This document shows, piece by piece, positions 1 to 11,908 of a stretch of 64,000 bases of DNA (within the stretch, counting starts at the first letter, position 1; each line of letters starts with the position of its first letter). The stretch comes from Artemisia argyi (taxonomy: Eukaryota; Streptophyta; Magnoliopsida; Asterales; Asteraceae), in the NCBI GenBank assembly GCA_030686995.1, contig CM060694.1:90262762-90326761 (forward strand), in the 5' to 3' direction. Both the position numbers and the translations under genes were made by a program. A model generated the notes under the pieces. That model had not been told where the DNA came from and did no database searches. It saw only the letters and a list, made by a program, of their open reading frames with translations.

Positions 1-1431
1 TAACATGCTTAAAAAATAACCATCCATATGCATACAAATTGATAACCTAGGCTACCTCGACAGGTCGAATGGTTATTGTGATTGTTGTTGTGCATCAAAG
101 CCTGGCCCGTTTCTCAGTTTTTTAGTAACACACACAACAACAACAAATCAATACTGGTCATTATAATGTAAACAATTACTTACATGTTACATGCACAAAC
201 TAAGCGGCATAAACACAAATGAGAACAACGAAGGTGTAATACTAATCTCAAAAACTATGAACTTCAGGTTTTCGGCTTCTCATAAACCATTTCACAAAAA
301 CCCCTAAATTAATAGGACACCTAAATCCCAAACACCCCTAAATTCAATGCCACACTACCAATCCCAAACACCATTGATTTCACAAAACCCCAGCAATATA
401 TATAAATGAAAAAACGTTGCAAACTTAAAGCACAACAACATAAAATCCAAAAAAAAGAAGTAAAATTAACATAAAAACTTACCTAGAAAAATTTTAAAAT
501 CGAAACTGATAAACCATCCAATCAACTCCACCAACAAAAAATACACACAACCTCTTATCATCAACTTCACCACCATTCTTATTTAAAAAAAAAAAATACT
601 TACATAAAAAGTAATTGGAATTAGAAAAATGATGAACCCGATTTGGGTCACCAGAATTCACCTTGTGTGTGTGCTTTTGAAGAATCCAGAAGAAGCTTCT
701 TTATCACAAAAGATGTGGATGAAAAACCCGGCTACACTGTAGCCATAACATATGGCTCAAGGATACCTACAAAAGGAATAAAATAATCAAGTTACTATTG
801 GTTTTCCTGTTTACCCCCTCACAGGCAACTGTAGTAACCACAAAACCCATCGGATCAGATCAATTGGGGGGGGGGGGGGGTTCTTTGGAGCTACACCGAT
901 AGGATCTCAAAGAGAGGGAGGGGATGTGAGTTAACATGAATAGGGCAGGTCGGGTAACGTAATACCAAATTGGTAAATGGGCTTCTATGGTTCGGGCTGC
1001 CAAAGCATGCGGGCTATTAAAGCCCAATGAATGTAATATTGATATAATGTATTTATAAATGTTAATGATCTCATAGCCTTAATTATATCAAAACATAAGT
1101 CAATTTACAAAATTAAACTTGTGATTCAGTATAGAATTTTTGGCAGCTCACTGCGGTCTCACGGAAATGATCATATGTTGAGTTTTACAAGTCCATTTTA
1201 TGTGTGTTTTTTGGCTACGCTCAAGTTTATATGTTAGCTACATTTCATAAAACTGTGTCGAGTCACAGAAATGAACATAACAGCCCCATTTTCTCAAATG
1301 AAATATGTTATGCAGTTTTTTACGCCTTTTACCGTTTTAGCTCTAATTTATTCATACAGACGATTTACGGGATGAGCCAAGCGGCAAAATGACCACCAGA
1401 CATAGCTCTATAATCCTAACATATTCTCTAA
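1..1431. other. intergenic DNA, possible upstream region of a leftward gene
   Basis: No convincing coding region. On the minus strand a stretch at about 600-720 ends in a donor-like ATGTAAGT, and a second donor-like CTAGGTAAGT lies near 480. TGGGC/GCCCA-type motifs lie at about 975-1030, upstream for a leftward transcript. This could be the promoter and 5' untranslated exons of a gene to the left of the window, but no ATG-led coding exon is visible, so it stays a suggestion. A run of 13 or so G lies near 867-880. Confidence 0.3.
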
Positions 1432-1603
1432 GGGAGATGATTTGCACACTTCATTAATTGATTGGGACACACAAAAATATTATGTCTTGACATTTATACC
1501 CTTGCAGGGTTGAACATGAGTAAAAGTATCTAAGGATATATATGTCAATACACAATACTTTTGAGTGTCCCAATCAAATAATTGAGTGTGCAAATCACCT
1601 CTC
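1432..1603. mobile_element. 172-bp MITE, Mutator-type (9-bp TSD)
   Basis: Terminal inverted repeats: the left end starts GGGAGATGATTTGCACAC and the right end reads GTGTGCAAATCACCTCTC. The inverted match continues inward (TTGGGACAC / GTGTCCCAA). The element is flanked by a perfect 9-bp duplication ATTCTCTAA (1423-1431 and 1604-1612). It has no coding capacity. A 9-bp duplication is the hallmark of Mutator-like elements. The family name is inference; the repeats are seen directly. Confidence 0.85.
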
Positions 1604-1612
1604 ATTCTCTAA

Positions 1613-2423
1613 GGTTCATGGTCCGCTGATTTTGCCCAGTATTTCCATTTACAGCCCCTATCCAGATTTGTGTCTTGCAAAACTAGTACTTTTGATGTTT
1701 CTAGTGATTTTAGTGCAATATACCAAGCATAATCAAGTATAATAAGCATACAAAACATATTAAATACATGGAATATAATTCTTTACAGATATCAAATAGA
1801 GATGTATAGGGTTTTCTTACAATACTTGTGAAGAGATTAACTAGAAAATAAGATCAAGGACACTAACTTAATCTTTCAACCAAAAATCCTAGCTTCCAAA
1901 TCTTTCAACCCAAGTCTTGCAAACTCTTGCTATCAACTTAGGATCACTTGAAATAATACTTGTAAGCTTCTCCTGGGATCATTCTTATGTAACTTCCAAA
2001 TCAACCATGGAATGAAGGAATAAGCACTTACTTCATGTAAAGAACATTAAAAGCTTCAACTTCCTTATGTTACTTGAAGCATGAAAATCAATGGATGAAG
2101 GATTATGGGATTTTGATGGTTCGGTTATGGGAGGACAAAGGGAAGATTTGGATGATCTTTTCTAGTCAAATGGACGAGAAGTCTTTATAAGATATTTACA
2201 AATACTTAGCTAGGAAGCTTTTACACATGTATACATCTTATGTTAACTTTGAAATCACAAGCCATGTGGCTTGTGATTTAATCTCAACCGAACACACACA
2301 ATCTCTAGGTGTCATATGATATATTTTGCTAGCTTAGTGAGGAAGTTTTGATATGTAGTGCTATAATTTGATCTCGGTAATTACTATCGTTAAATATTTA
2401 AATCACAAAAGTTTTGATATGCA
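1613..2423. other. intergenic DNA
   Basis: No gene is seen. There is one small perfect hairpin at about 2252-2280 (AAATCACAAGCC / GGCTTGTGATTT). Confidence 0.5.
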
Positions 2424-3110
2424 TTCACAAAAGATGGTTTAAGTACTATTGCAACTAAACTAGGCACCTCATTGATGCTAGATTCTTACACATCCACTAT
2501 GTACATGGAGTCTTGGGGTAGGTCAAGTTATGCACGAGCCATGATTAAGGCTGATGCGGAGTTGAAACATTCCCTTGTGGTGGCGGTTCCAAAATTCGAG
2601 GGTGAGGGGTAAACTATGCACACTATTCGTATAGACTACGAGTGGACACCTCCACGATGCTCAAGTTGCAAAGTATTTGGTCATGTTCTTAATGAGTGTC
2701 CTAAGAAACTTACTATAGATGCTATTAAGAACATGAAATTGCCAAGGCAAGTTGTTTGTGGGGTTTAGATTAGTTCAAAGTCACAGTTCGTTTATAAACC
2801 TAAGGCACCAAGGAAACCGAAGGAAACTAATGATAAAAATGATAATACAATTCCTTCCTCATCAAACGCATTTGATGTATTAAGCTTGGTGAAAGATGAG
2901 GATGAAGGTGAGGGTCGTAAATCCTTCAGTTCTCATGAAAGAGTCAAGAGGAAGGTAATGGGAACAAGGATTAACATGTGAGTGTGCCTATTGCTTCATT
3001 TGGCAGTCAAAGTACTACATCTCTGGTTGAAAATATTAATAATCTATAAAGTCAAATACTTGATGGAAAGCCTGTGCTACTGGGTGATGATTGGAAGTCG
3101 CTTCCGATGC
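2424..3110 (+). pseudogene. dead zinc-knuckle (zf-CCHC_4 / DUF4283-type) retroelement protein
   Basis: Conceptual translation gives FTKDGLSTIATKLGTSLMLD, then SWGRSSYARAMIKADAELK. After a stop codon (TAA near 2610) the frame continues into a zinc knuckle CSSCKVFGHVLNEC (spacing CX2CX4HX4C). Lys/Pro-rich, acidic and Ser-rich residues follow, with another stop (TAG near 2768). A frame-shifted tail reads SQILDGKPVLLGDDWKSLP. This order (DUF4283-like end, zf-CCHC_4 knuckle, basic/acidic linker, LDGK tail) is what I know from plant LINE ORF1 and gag-like proteins that are very numerous in Asteraceae. At least three in-frame stops and a frameshift make it non-functional. No reverse transcriptase remains nearby. 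Confidence 0.75.
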
Positions 3111-4478
3111 AAAAGGAGGCTAATGTGACATTGCTCCTGATTGTGTTGTACAATGAATGAAGATGTACGAATGGTTTGTTGGCTAAGAGATCTGGGGCTA
3201 AAGAAAATTTGTTGGTAAAATGACTGTTATACCCTTATGTGCAAGGCACATGAGGGATTTAACAGGCATTGACTAACAAAAATTAGTCAAAGGGACCAAC
3301 GGAGAAGCAAGATGGAGACGTTGGGGATGTATGGTATATTTATTTTGAAATTGGGATGAACCATGCGAATTTGGTACAATCTTAGGGACCAACGATGTAT
3401 TTTACTCTAGAAGAAATAAAGTATTACTTAAACAATGATTTTCACTAAAAGGAACTAACAAATTAGCTAGCTGAAAAAGATAACTAAAATGTGCTTGATA
3501 TAGGGTTTTGGAATCAAAGAATATGCTTAACATTAATATAATTATTTGATTAAAAGGTTTGAAATAAAAAACTGAGTTTGAAACCATTTCCTCATTCATT
3601 GGTCGAAGGTTGTTTGATTAGTTTTTTCACTTGGACCATTATCTACTATAAAGTTTCTTGGTAAATAAGGATCAACCGTCCTTTGTTGACGATATAACTT
3701 AATTACTTGTAGATGATAAATCAAGTCAATTCTAATATGATACCCTTAACTCAAACTTTATATCTAACGTTAATGGGGTTGATATCTTTAATCCCATTGC
3801 ACCCTTTTATTACGATACCTAGTCATTTTGGGTAGCAAATCAAACGCAACATTAGTACAACTATTTCTTGGATTTTTTTTTGAACAACAATTTTTTTTTT
3901 CACACCATATACCACCTTTCTCACAAATGCCTCCAGCGAGGCATGAACCTACAATTTTTGGGTTGGTGGGCTACTCACATACCACTAGACCAAAGGCCTT
4001 GGGGTGCTATTTATTGGATCATAGATCGATTAATTCGAACACAAACAGATTTCTTAATCCTATGTAAGATCCAAAAATGTGATTGCATTTTTTTTTTATA
4101 AAGAGTTTTTACCCTGATAAAATAATGTGATTGCATTTTGTTTATTTAAGACGTGTTTGATTGAGAGAAACAGAATAAAGAATAATGTTTGGTTGACAAG
4201 TATTAGTATCATACATGGGAGTCATCCCGCAATAATAGCTATTTTCAAAACATCCCAAAGGTTGGCTTATGAGAGGTACAGGTATGTTGAACTGAAACAC
4301 AATCTAGTGAAAGAGAAAACCCAAATTCAACTTATCCAAATCAAACAATTTGAAATGTAAATTATTGAATCAATAAATTTATATTAGTTTATCATGTTAT
4401 TTTCATTTATGAGTATGTTTGATAAAGAGTTACAATCAACTAGAAAGGAAATAAAAATAAAAAGTTTGCAAAGCCTAG
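3111..4478. other. intergenic DNA with degraded repeats
   Basis: No gene is seen. The block at about 3215-3412 ends in a motif (ACCAACGATGTATTTTACTCT) that resembles one end of the GAGTAAATT MITE family at 6062-6339, so it may be a broken copy. The block at about 3900-4020 looks like a fragment of a dispersed repeat, with no recognisable ends. Confidence 0.35.
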
Positions 4479-5894
4479 TGCCACGTGTCTCCCACCTACT
4501 CCCTCATTTTTTTCTTATTAAATTTGGTTATGTGGAATTTTTGTCATTTTAACATGTTTTTTTAATTTCACCCCAAATTTCAAATGCAAATATCTTTCAA
4601 ACGAAAAGCCGATTTCACCATAAGTTTTAAAACTCAATCCTCTTAATTTGGTATAAATCTTGTTAAATATTTTGAACTTTTATTTTTAACATATAAAATG
4701 GTTCTTTATTTTCTTGGCATTTTCGGCTTTATTTTTTTACCGTCATAAATGTCGAATCGTGAAAAACTTAAAACCTGAAAGTTATAGATTTTTGTTCACT
4801 CTTTACACAAGTTTTTGAATTACTAAAATCCGATGTCATATAAGTAAGATATCACACGTTAAAGATGGTGTTTTACTCATATTTTGTTGCACACATGGTG
4901 TTCGATGAAATGTCTAGCATAGATTTTTAGTGTTAAAATTGAGCTAAATGCACTAATTTTTATCCCACAACGCATCATTAATCATTTTATTAATGTAAGA
5001 CTAAAAAAGTTATGTTTTTTAATAGTTAATGTTTTTTAAAAAATGTACGTATTGTGTTTTATTGCGTTTTTTATCATAACTTTGACCAATATTAAATTCG
5101 AATTAAATAAATTGTAAAACATAAAAATTTTAGATTTTAGATCAATATTTAATTACTCATATTTTTTATTCACTGAAAATCCGATCTCATATAAGCGAGA
5201 TACTCTGTTCATCAAACAATTAAATTGGTCAAATGAGTAAATATTGACCTAAAATCTTTAACTATTATGTTTTACAAATTTTCTAATTCGAATTTAAATT
5301 GGTCAAAAACGCAATAAAACATAATACGTACATATTTTTTTTTTTAAAAATTAACGATTAAAAAACATCACTTTTTGAATCTTACATGCATTTTGGTACA
5401 AAAATTAGTGCATTTAATGCAATTTTAACAGTAAAAATTTGAGCTAGACATTTCATCAAACACCTTTTGTGCACTAAAACATCATCTTTAACATGTGATA
5501 CACCACTCATATCATATCGGATTTGAGTGATTCCGATTTCTGGGTAAAGAATGAACCAAAATCTAAAACTTTTGTGTTTTAAGTATTTTATGATTCGGCA
5601 ATTTTTAAGGTAAAAAATAGGGTCAAAAATAGCAAAAATATCAAGAAAACCATGACCTAATGAATATGTAAAAAATAAATAAATAAATAAAGTTTCAAAG
5701 CAATTAACAAGATTTATACCAAATTAAAAATAATCAAAATTTAAAAATTGTGGTGAAATCTGTTTTTTTATAAAAGTTTATCGTTTAAAAAATATATGTG
5801 TTTAAAATTTGAGGTGGAAAAGAAAAACGAGTCAAAAGACCATATTACGCATGGGCGGATTTTATGTATAATTTTTAGTGTGGGACACGTGTCA
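4479..5894. mobile_element. 1.4-kb foldback element (imperfect palindrome)
   Basis: The left arm (about 4479-5161) and right arm (about 5234-5894) are imperfect reverse complements along their whole length. Matching blocks include TGCCACGTGTC / GACACGTGTC at the tips, the AAGATTTATACC type block at 4660-4680 against 5709-5722, the CACTAATTTTTATCC type block near 4950 against 5400, and ACTCAT / ATGAGT next to a central spacer of roughly 70 bp. There is no ORF. Tip position and target duplication could not be fixed. Foldback Mutator-like elements and large MITEs have this shape. The class is inference. Confidence 0.7.
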
Positions 5895-6061
5895 TATTAT
5901 GAATGTCTTTCTACACTTTTTAATTTTACCCACTTTGTAATAGATCCCAGCTGATTGATAAAAAGTAGGATGCAACAAAAAGTTGCAAACAATAGCAATT
6001 ATCAGTAGGTTTTATTTTGTAAAAATATTCGGTAAAGTAACTGTGGTTAAATTTTATTATA

Positions 6062-6339
6062 GAGTAAATTAGATGATTGGTCAATGTGGTTTGTCCAAAA
6101 TAACAACTTTCGTCCTTCGAAGTTTAAAGTTGCATTGGTAGTCTCTAAGTATGTAAACAAATAACACACCTGGTCCCTATAGGGACCATTCATGTTATTC
6201 TTTGGAGGCGAAAATTTCATCTATAGGGACTATGTGTTATTTGTTTACATACTTAGGGACTAGCAATGCAACTTTAAACTTCGAGAGACGAAAATTATTA
6301 TTTTGGACAAACCACATGGACCAACCGTGTAATTTACTC
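6062..6339. mobile_element. 278-bp MITE, Mutator-type (9-bp TSD)
   Basis: The left end begins GAGTAAATTA and runs into a block ending GTGGTTTGTCCAAAATAA; the right end is its reverse complement (TTATTTTGGACAAACCAC ... AATTTACTC). Inside, AAGTTTAAAGTTGCA pairs with TGCAACTTTAAACTT. A perfect 9-bp duplication TTTATTATA flanks it (6053-6061 and 6340-6348). Its ends resemble those of the MITE at 21190-21479, which suggests one family. Confidence 0.88.
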
Positions 6340-6348
6340 TTTATTATA

Positions 6349-7029
6349 TAAATGAAGTAAAAGAAGCGATAGGATTTTAGAGTTTGTTTTATTAGCGTTA
6401 CAAAAAATATCATTAAAATTTTAATGCTTGTTTTAACCACTTGTTAAACAATTTTTTATTACGAAAAACAGTAAATTTTAAACAGTAAACGCTTCTAAAT
6501 GCCACGTATGAAACTTACCGTATATCTATAGCGATTCCAGAACTCATACTAAACACCCCTTTAATCGCAGCATTAAAAACAAACATTCATAGAAGAAAAG
6601 AAATAAAGTAAAAGAAGAGGGGGACTAATGACAAATTGAGAAAACAAAATGGTCTATTTTATAGTTATACATGTGAAAACTGAAAAAGAGTTTGACAAAG
6701 AGGCAAGTGATCCATACTCCACTATTTTGGAGGATTTCCCCACAAGTTGAGCCTTGAAGCATGCTCGGTTCGCATCTTCCCATCTCAATTTTGTATACTT
6801 ACTTTTTTCATATGCATCCAATTCAGTGTTCAAAAAGTTTTTAAACAGAACCGAAGAAAGAATAGTGTTTTGCTTTTTCTTGAGAATCTATTAAAACCAG
6901 TGAGGTGCTACAAGAACAAAATTTGGATTAATTTATACAAGCATTGATTGGATCTCGTATCCAGTCACACTACAATGGATTTTGCATTCTTATTAAGACT
7001 AGCGAGGTGCTAGAAGAACATGAGTACAA
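6349..7029. other. intergenic DNA
   Basis: AT-rich, with no gene, RNA or clear repeat boundary recognised. Confidence 0.4.
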
Positions 7030-8558
7030 CAGTGTGTAACATCCCAGTTTTTAAATAAAGTAGTAACGGATATATCTATTATTTTAGTGGATTGAATAGA
7101 AAAGTCCCACTTTGACGGTATGAATAATATAGCAAGTGGGGACTTGATATGTAAACAAGATATGATTTAGTTTGCAAGACATCCTAACTATAGGGGACTA
7201 ATTATGTCAAGTAGCCAAAGTTATTGGAAATTACCTAAACACCCTTGTGGCTTATCTTACAAAACCGACTCAGGGAATACTCCCTCCTTATCCCACGTAT
7301 TACAACAGAAAAAAGAGAGCAGGATATCATATTTCTTCAAGATGAAGAATTCCAAGTTCATGGTAAGTTCCATCAAATTTAAACAAGGCCTAATCAAGAA
7401 TTAAAGGGAAGTTTATCAAGGATTAAGTAGCATCAAGGTTTTATGTGTTCTTCCCCAATTCAAGGTAAGTAGTGAATCATGTGTTAAATTATGATTTCAA
7501 GTTATGGGGATATGGTTATTAAGTGTTGTATATGATGTATTTGATGAATTCATGGTTTATGATTCAAGGGTTATGCATATGATTATTAGGGTTTATGATG
7601 GGTTTATGATAATGATCATGTTAGAGTATTTAGGAGGTGTTTATGATGATTTAGAAGCTAATCCAAACACCCCTTGATGAGATTTTGAGATGTATAATGT
7701 TAGATAAGTTGCTGAAATTTTCAGCAATGGTTAGTCATATTATAAATATCATATAAAATTGATAGTAACTCGTATTGAATCATGGCCGGACTTTCTGAAA
7801 AGCCTAATGAGTATACTTCAGTTCTATGCTTTAAGTTTTGGCATATTTAGTAGATAAATTGCTCTAAAATGCGATTTAGTACAGCAAAGGCTGATTTTGA
7901 AATGTGCAGCAAACCGAACTTTAAAAATTCATACCGGATAGACCGTAGCTCCGTTGGGAGCGTGCCATACCTTTTCGGAAAGGGAAAAATAGTATACTTT
8001 CAAGGAAAATTAGCCTCATGACCTGGTTATGTAGTTAAATCGGCCAAAATGATGCAATTGTATGCTGCTACAGAAAATCGGCAAACACTTTGTTTAGTGT
8101 TTTGATGATTATGACATGATATGATGTTTTTGCAAGTCCCGGGTGATTATATGCTATGATAGCTTATGTTCTCAGCCAATATGATTATAATTCATGTTAT
8201 GAAAGTATAGAACCAAATGACAAGACTTGGTTAGCTTAGCTCGAGTTCGCGAGCATAGTAATTCATATTTGGCGAGATTTATGCCATAACTAGTTTATGA
8301 GTTTATGCATTATAGTTAGTTTATGTGTGTTTAGTTGCACTTATATTTGGATTATCATGTTATATTCATGCCTAGTTGTTACGTGTTAACATTATACGTG
8401 TGCATCTATCATGATATAGGTGTTCGAGGCATATTCAGAATCATTCATCTTGCATTATACGGCCCAGGTGAGTAACGGATTTTCAGTTAACATGTTTAGT
8501 AGATTAAGCGTGTTTAGTATATATATGCCTTGCTATATCTTAAGTACTATGTAAGTTA

Positions 8559-9050
8559 AGTATCATGTTGACCCGTGTGGTCATATTAGTATCATGTTGA
8601 CCCGTGTGGTCATATTCAGTATCATGTTGACCCGTGAGGTCATATTAGTATCATATTGACCCGTGTGGTCATATTTAGTATCATGTCGACCCGTGAGGTC
8701 ATATTAGTATCATGTTGACCCATGAGGTCATATTAGTATCAAGTTGACCCGTTGGGTTATATTAAGTATCATGTTGACATGTTTGGTCATATTAAGCATC
8801 AAGTTGACCCAAGTTGACCCGTTTGGTCATATTAAGCACAAGTTGACCCGTTTGGTCGTATTAAGCATCAAGTTGACCTGTTTGGTCATATTAAATGTCA
8901 TGTTGATCCGTTTGGTCATATTCAACTGTCATGTTGATCTGTTTGTCAAGTCATATTAACTATCATGTTGACCTGTTTGGTTGTATTCATTATCATGTTG
9001 ACCTATTTGGCCATATTCAATATAAAGTAGACTTTATTGGTCTTATTCAG
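8559..9050 (+). repeat. ~30-bp minisatellite inside the solo LTR
   Basis: About 16 degenerate copies of a unit like TATCATGTTGACCCGTGTGG followed by TCATATTAG. Early copies are the most alike and later copies (from about 8960) decay. Open frames here simply read the repeat. Confidence 0.9.
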
Positions 9051-9782
9051 TAGTATGTCGTGGCTCAACCTCAGTATATGCCATAGCGATAGCGATCTCA
9101 ACATTATACTTATAGTAGTTCAGCTTTATATTATAGTACAGCTGTAGTATATTAAGTTATATCTCAGCCTTGTTTTATGTTATAGTACAATTTTAGTAAT
9201 TAATTCAGTTTTAGTATCATGTCTTAGTTTAACCTCGGGACCATATTATTGCTCGGTTTCTATATTCAGCTTAGACTTAGCTCCAGCTCAGCTTAGTATC
9301 ATGTTGTAGTCGAGCACAAGTATTTAGCATAATCTTAATTTATATATGAATGTTATATGCGTTTAGTAATGTGTGCAAAGTGCTTTATGCACTTTTGGCC
9401 TACGATGTATTTATATATGCATGTCATATTCTATTAGGTACATGCTTATGCAGTTTATAAGGCGCGCCAAGTGCTTAATGCACTTAATCAGTCAAAATGG
9501 TACTTTATGCATTGCTCAATGTATTTAGTACTATAAGTATACAGTCAGTTATGTAATCACATACAGTTGTTCCAGACAAAGTTGGAACTTAGACCTCCTT
9601 AGTGGAGAATCGAGCCTTAGAATAGTAAATGTTCCAAAATCGGAACTCAGACATCCTATATGGATGATTAACATGTTTATATGGCTCGTCAGTTATCAGT
9701 TGTGCACTCAGTCAGTTATGCACTAAGTATGTGCTTATTATGCACTCGGTCAGTATGTGCTTTACGCACCCATTATGTGCTT

Positions 9783-9917
9783 ATGTATTCGATCAGTTAT
9801 GCACTAAGTATGTGCTTAGTTATGTAGTCAGTTACGCACTCAGTATGCTTATGTACTCGATCAGTTATGCACTAAGTATGTGCTTAGTTATGTAGTCAGT
9901 TACGCACTCAGTATGCT
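9783..9917 (+). repeat. 68-bp tandem duplication inside the solo LTR
   Basis: Two near-identical units start ATGTATTCGATCAG (9783) and ATGTACTCGATCAG (9851). Related shorter fragments of the same GCACTAAGTATGTGCTTA theme lie just upstream (9690-9780). Confidence 0.85.
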
Positions 9918-10359
9918 ATGTACTCGGTCAGTAACATGGTGTATCATGTATTTATTGAGTTAGTGTCGTGCTTATGCAGTTATATATATACTTATTCAGC
10001 GTCATGCTTATGTTCAGTTTATGATCTAATACAGTTCCGTTATCTCACTAAGTCTTATAGACTTACTGTTCTCAGTTTATATTTTATAGGTATGCAAGAT
10101 GAGACCATGTACATGCTAAATGGGGCGTAATGGGTTAAAATGGTGTAGCTCGCGGGTTAGGTAACGAGCTTCTCATTTCCATCATTTGTTATCAGTTTGG
10201 AATGCCCTAAATCAAGAATCAGCTTCTTTACCAAGTTTAAAGAGTCATTGTTATGTATTTTTGCAAAGTTTAGTATTTTAACGAGACGTTTGAAATAAAC
10301 CCGTATGATGTAGAAAATACGCTTCCGCTAGTTTTATCAATGTATACAGTTTACAGATT

Positions 10360-10411
<52 letters not shown>

Positions 10412-10424
10412 GCGTTTCACAGTG

Positions 10425-11335
10425 TTTGCTTAGTTCCGGTTTTAATTATTACTCAAAATGTCGCGTGTCTTTTCATTACTAGCTTAAAATATTGAGGAAC
10501 TCTATGGTGGAATTTTTTATTAGTTTTATATTTTCAAATTTGTAAAAGAAAGAAGGGATTTAATTTTTCACTAAACATAGAAAACGCATTTATATGATAT
10601 TTTTCCATTCTTACTAAAACAAGAGGTTACAAAGGAAACAAAGAAAACAATTAAAAATAAATAAAATGTTTTGTAGTTTCTCTTGTTAAAATATAAAATG
10701 CAAATTTTCTATTTTGCAAAGCATTTGATGATAAATACTTGATTTGAACGTAATCTCTATTTTCTTTTTTGTACAAAACATTTTATGAAAAACTAAATAT
10801 GTTTTATTTTAACTAAACGCACCCTAGATATTGTTGGTCTAGGTTAAGAAATTGAGATGAATTATTTAAGTTGTGAAGTATCGATATATTGACATATGAT
10901 GAATATCCTTTCACAACCGAATGAATATTTTCCAATGCGCAAGTTTATTTGGTTGTTTAGTTCTCTTAATAATATACTAATTTAATTCGTTTAGTTGTGA
11001 ATGGCCACTTATAATATATCGATACGCCATAATGATTAATCTTTGAATATTCTAACATTAATTCCATGTGATTTTGATCGATTAATTCAATCGAGAAAGT
11101 TACCATTTGCTGAAAACACAGTACCAATTATAAGATCAATGCATTACCATTTCCATTCCATGTAAATCTTCTCAAACACTTAATGTTATAACACATACAT
11201 AAATTTAGTTTTGTACTAATTACGGGTTTCTGGTGATCACCAAAAAAGTGACATTTTAAGTATTGCTTGTGTGTTTGACAATGCAAGTTTGATACGAACC
11301 TATCCATACTAGGCTTATATTGATGAGCATAAGTC
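10425..11335. other. intergenic DNA
   Basis: AT-rich with no gene recognised. A GCACCCT end motif near 10820 could be a remnant of the Tourist-like family at 11339, but no partner end was found. Confidence 0.4.
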
Positions 11336-11338
11336 TAA

Positions 11339-11560
11339 GGGGGCGTTTGATTGGGGTAAATTGAAGGCAATTGAGGTAATTTGAAATTAAAATTGCTCAA
11401 ATACCCTTGTTTTGTTCATAATAAAAACGTGGGCCCAGTAATTTTAGTTGCATTAATGAGGCTAAAAGTGGGCTAATTTAATTCCTTCCACTTGGGAAAC
11501 AATTAAATTTGCTTAGAATTCTAAATAGCATCATTTACATATCTTGAACCAAACGCACCC
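11339..11560. mobile_element. 222-bp Tourist-like MITE
   Basis: The left end is GGGGGCGTTTGATTGG; the right end reads CCAAACGCACCC, an imperfect inverted repeat. It is flanked by a 3-bp duplication TAA (11336-11338 and 11561-11563), the PIF/Harbinger signature. The interior is AT-rich and non-coding. Confidence 0.75.
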
Positions 11561-11563
11561 TAA

Positions 11564-11854
11564 GTGTAGAACTCACTATAAAAGCTAGCTTGTAAGAGGA
11601 TGGGACACCTAGACTTATAAATCACCACCCAATCTCATGTTTGGACGATGTGGGATCGTAACAAAGTTCAATAAGCAACGTGACTACCATACGTGTTACG
11701 AATTTGCATACACATACAAACATACACTCAACATAAAAGTTAAATGCATGGAGTTATTATTGTTAATTGTTTAACCATTATTGCAAACTTAGAAAAACTC
11801 TATAACAACCAGAATACAAATTTTGAAAGATTTATACTATATTTTAGCAAGTTT

Positions 11855-11908
<54 letters not shown>

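Larger units (their letters stand above)
7035..10419 (+). mobile_element. solo LTR of a Ty3/gypsy-type retrotransposon
   Basis: The 3385-bp block starts TGTAACATCCCAG and ends CTGGGCGTTTCA. These are canonical TG...CA ends that are also imperfect inverted repeats. It is flanked by a perfect 5-bp duplication CAGTG (7030-7034 and 10420-10424). No primer-binding site, polypurine tract or coding sequence is present, so it is a solo LTR left by LTR-LTR recombination. The length and TGTAAC start resemble the 3.5-kb Tekay LTRs at 28456 and 38220, but the sequence is clearly different. It holds a ~30-bp minisatellite, a 68-bp duplication and a long A run near its end. Orientation is assigned from the TGTAAC start. 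Confidence 0.85.

Noticed and set aside
8744..8959. 71-codon repetitive hydrophobic frame
   Set aside because: Direct translation of the 30-bp minisatellite in the solo LTR.
11580..11700. SINE-like block (GATGTGGGATCG phrase)
   Set aside because: No A/B box pair, tail or target duplication could be defined.
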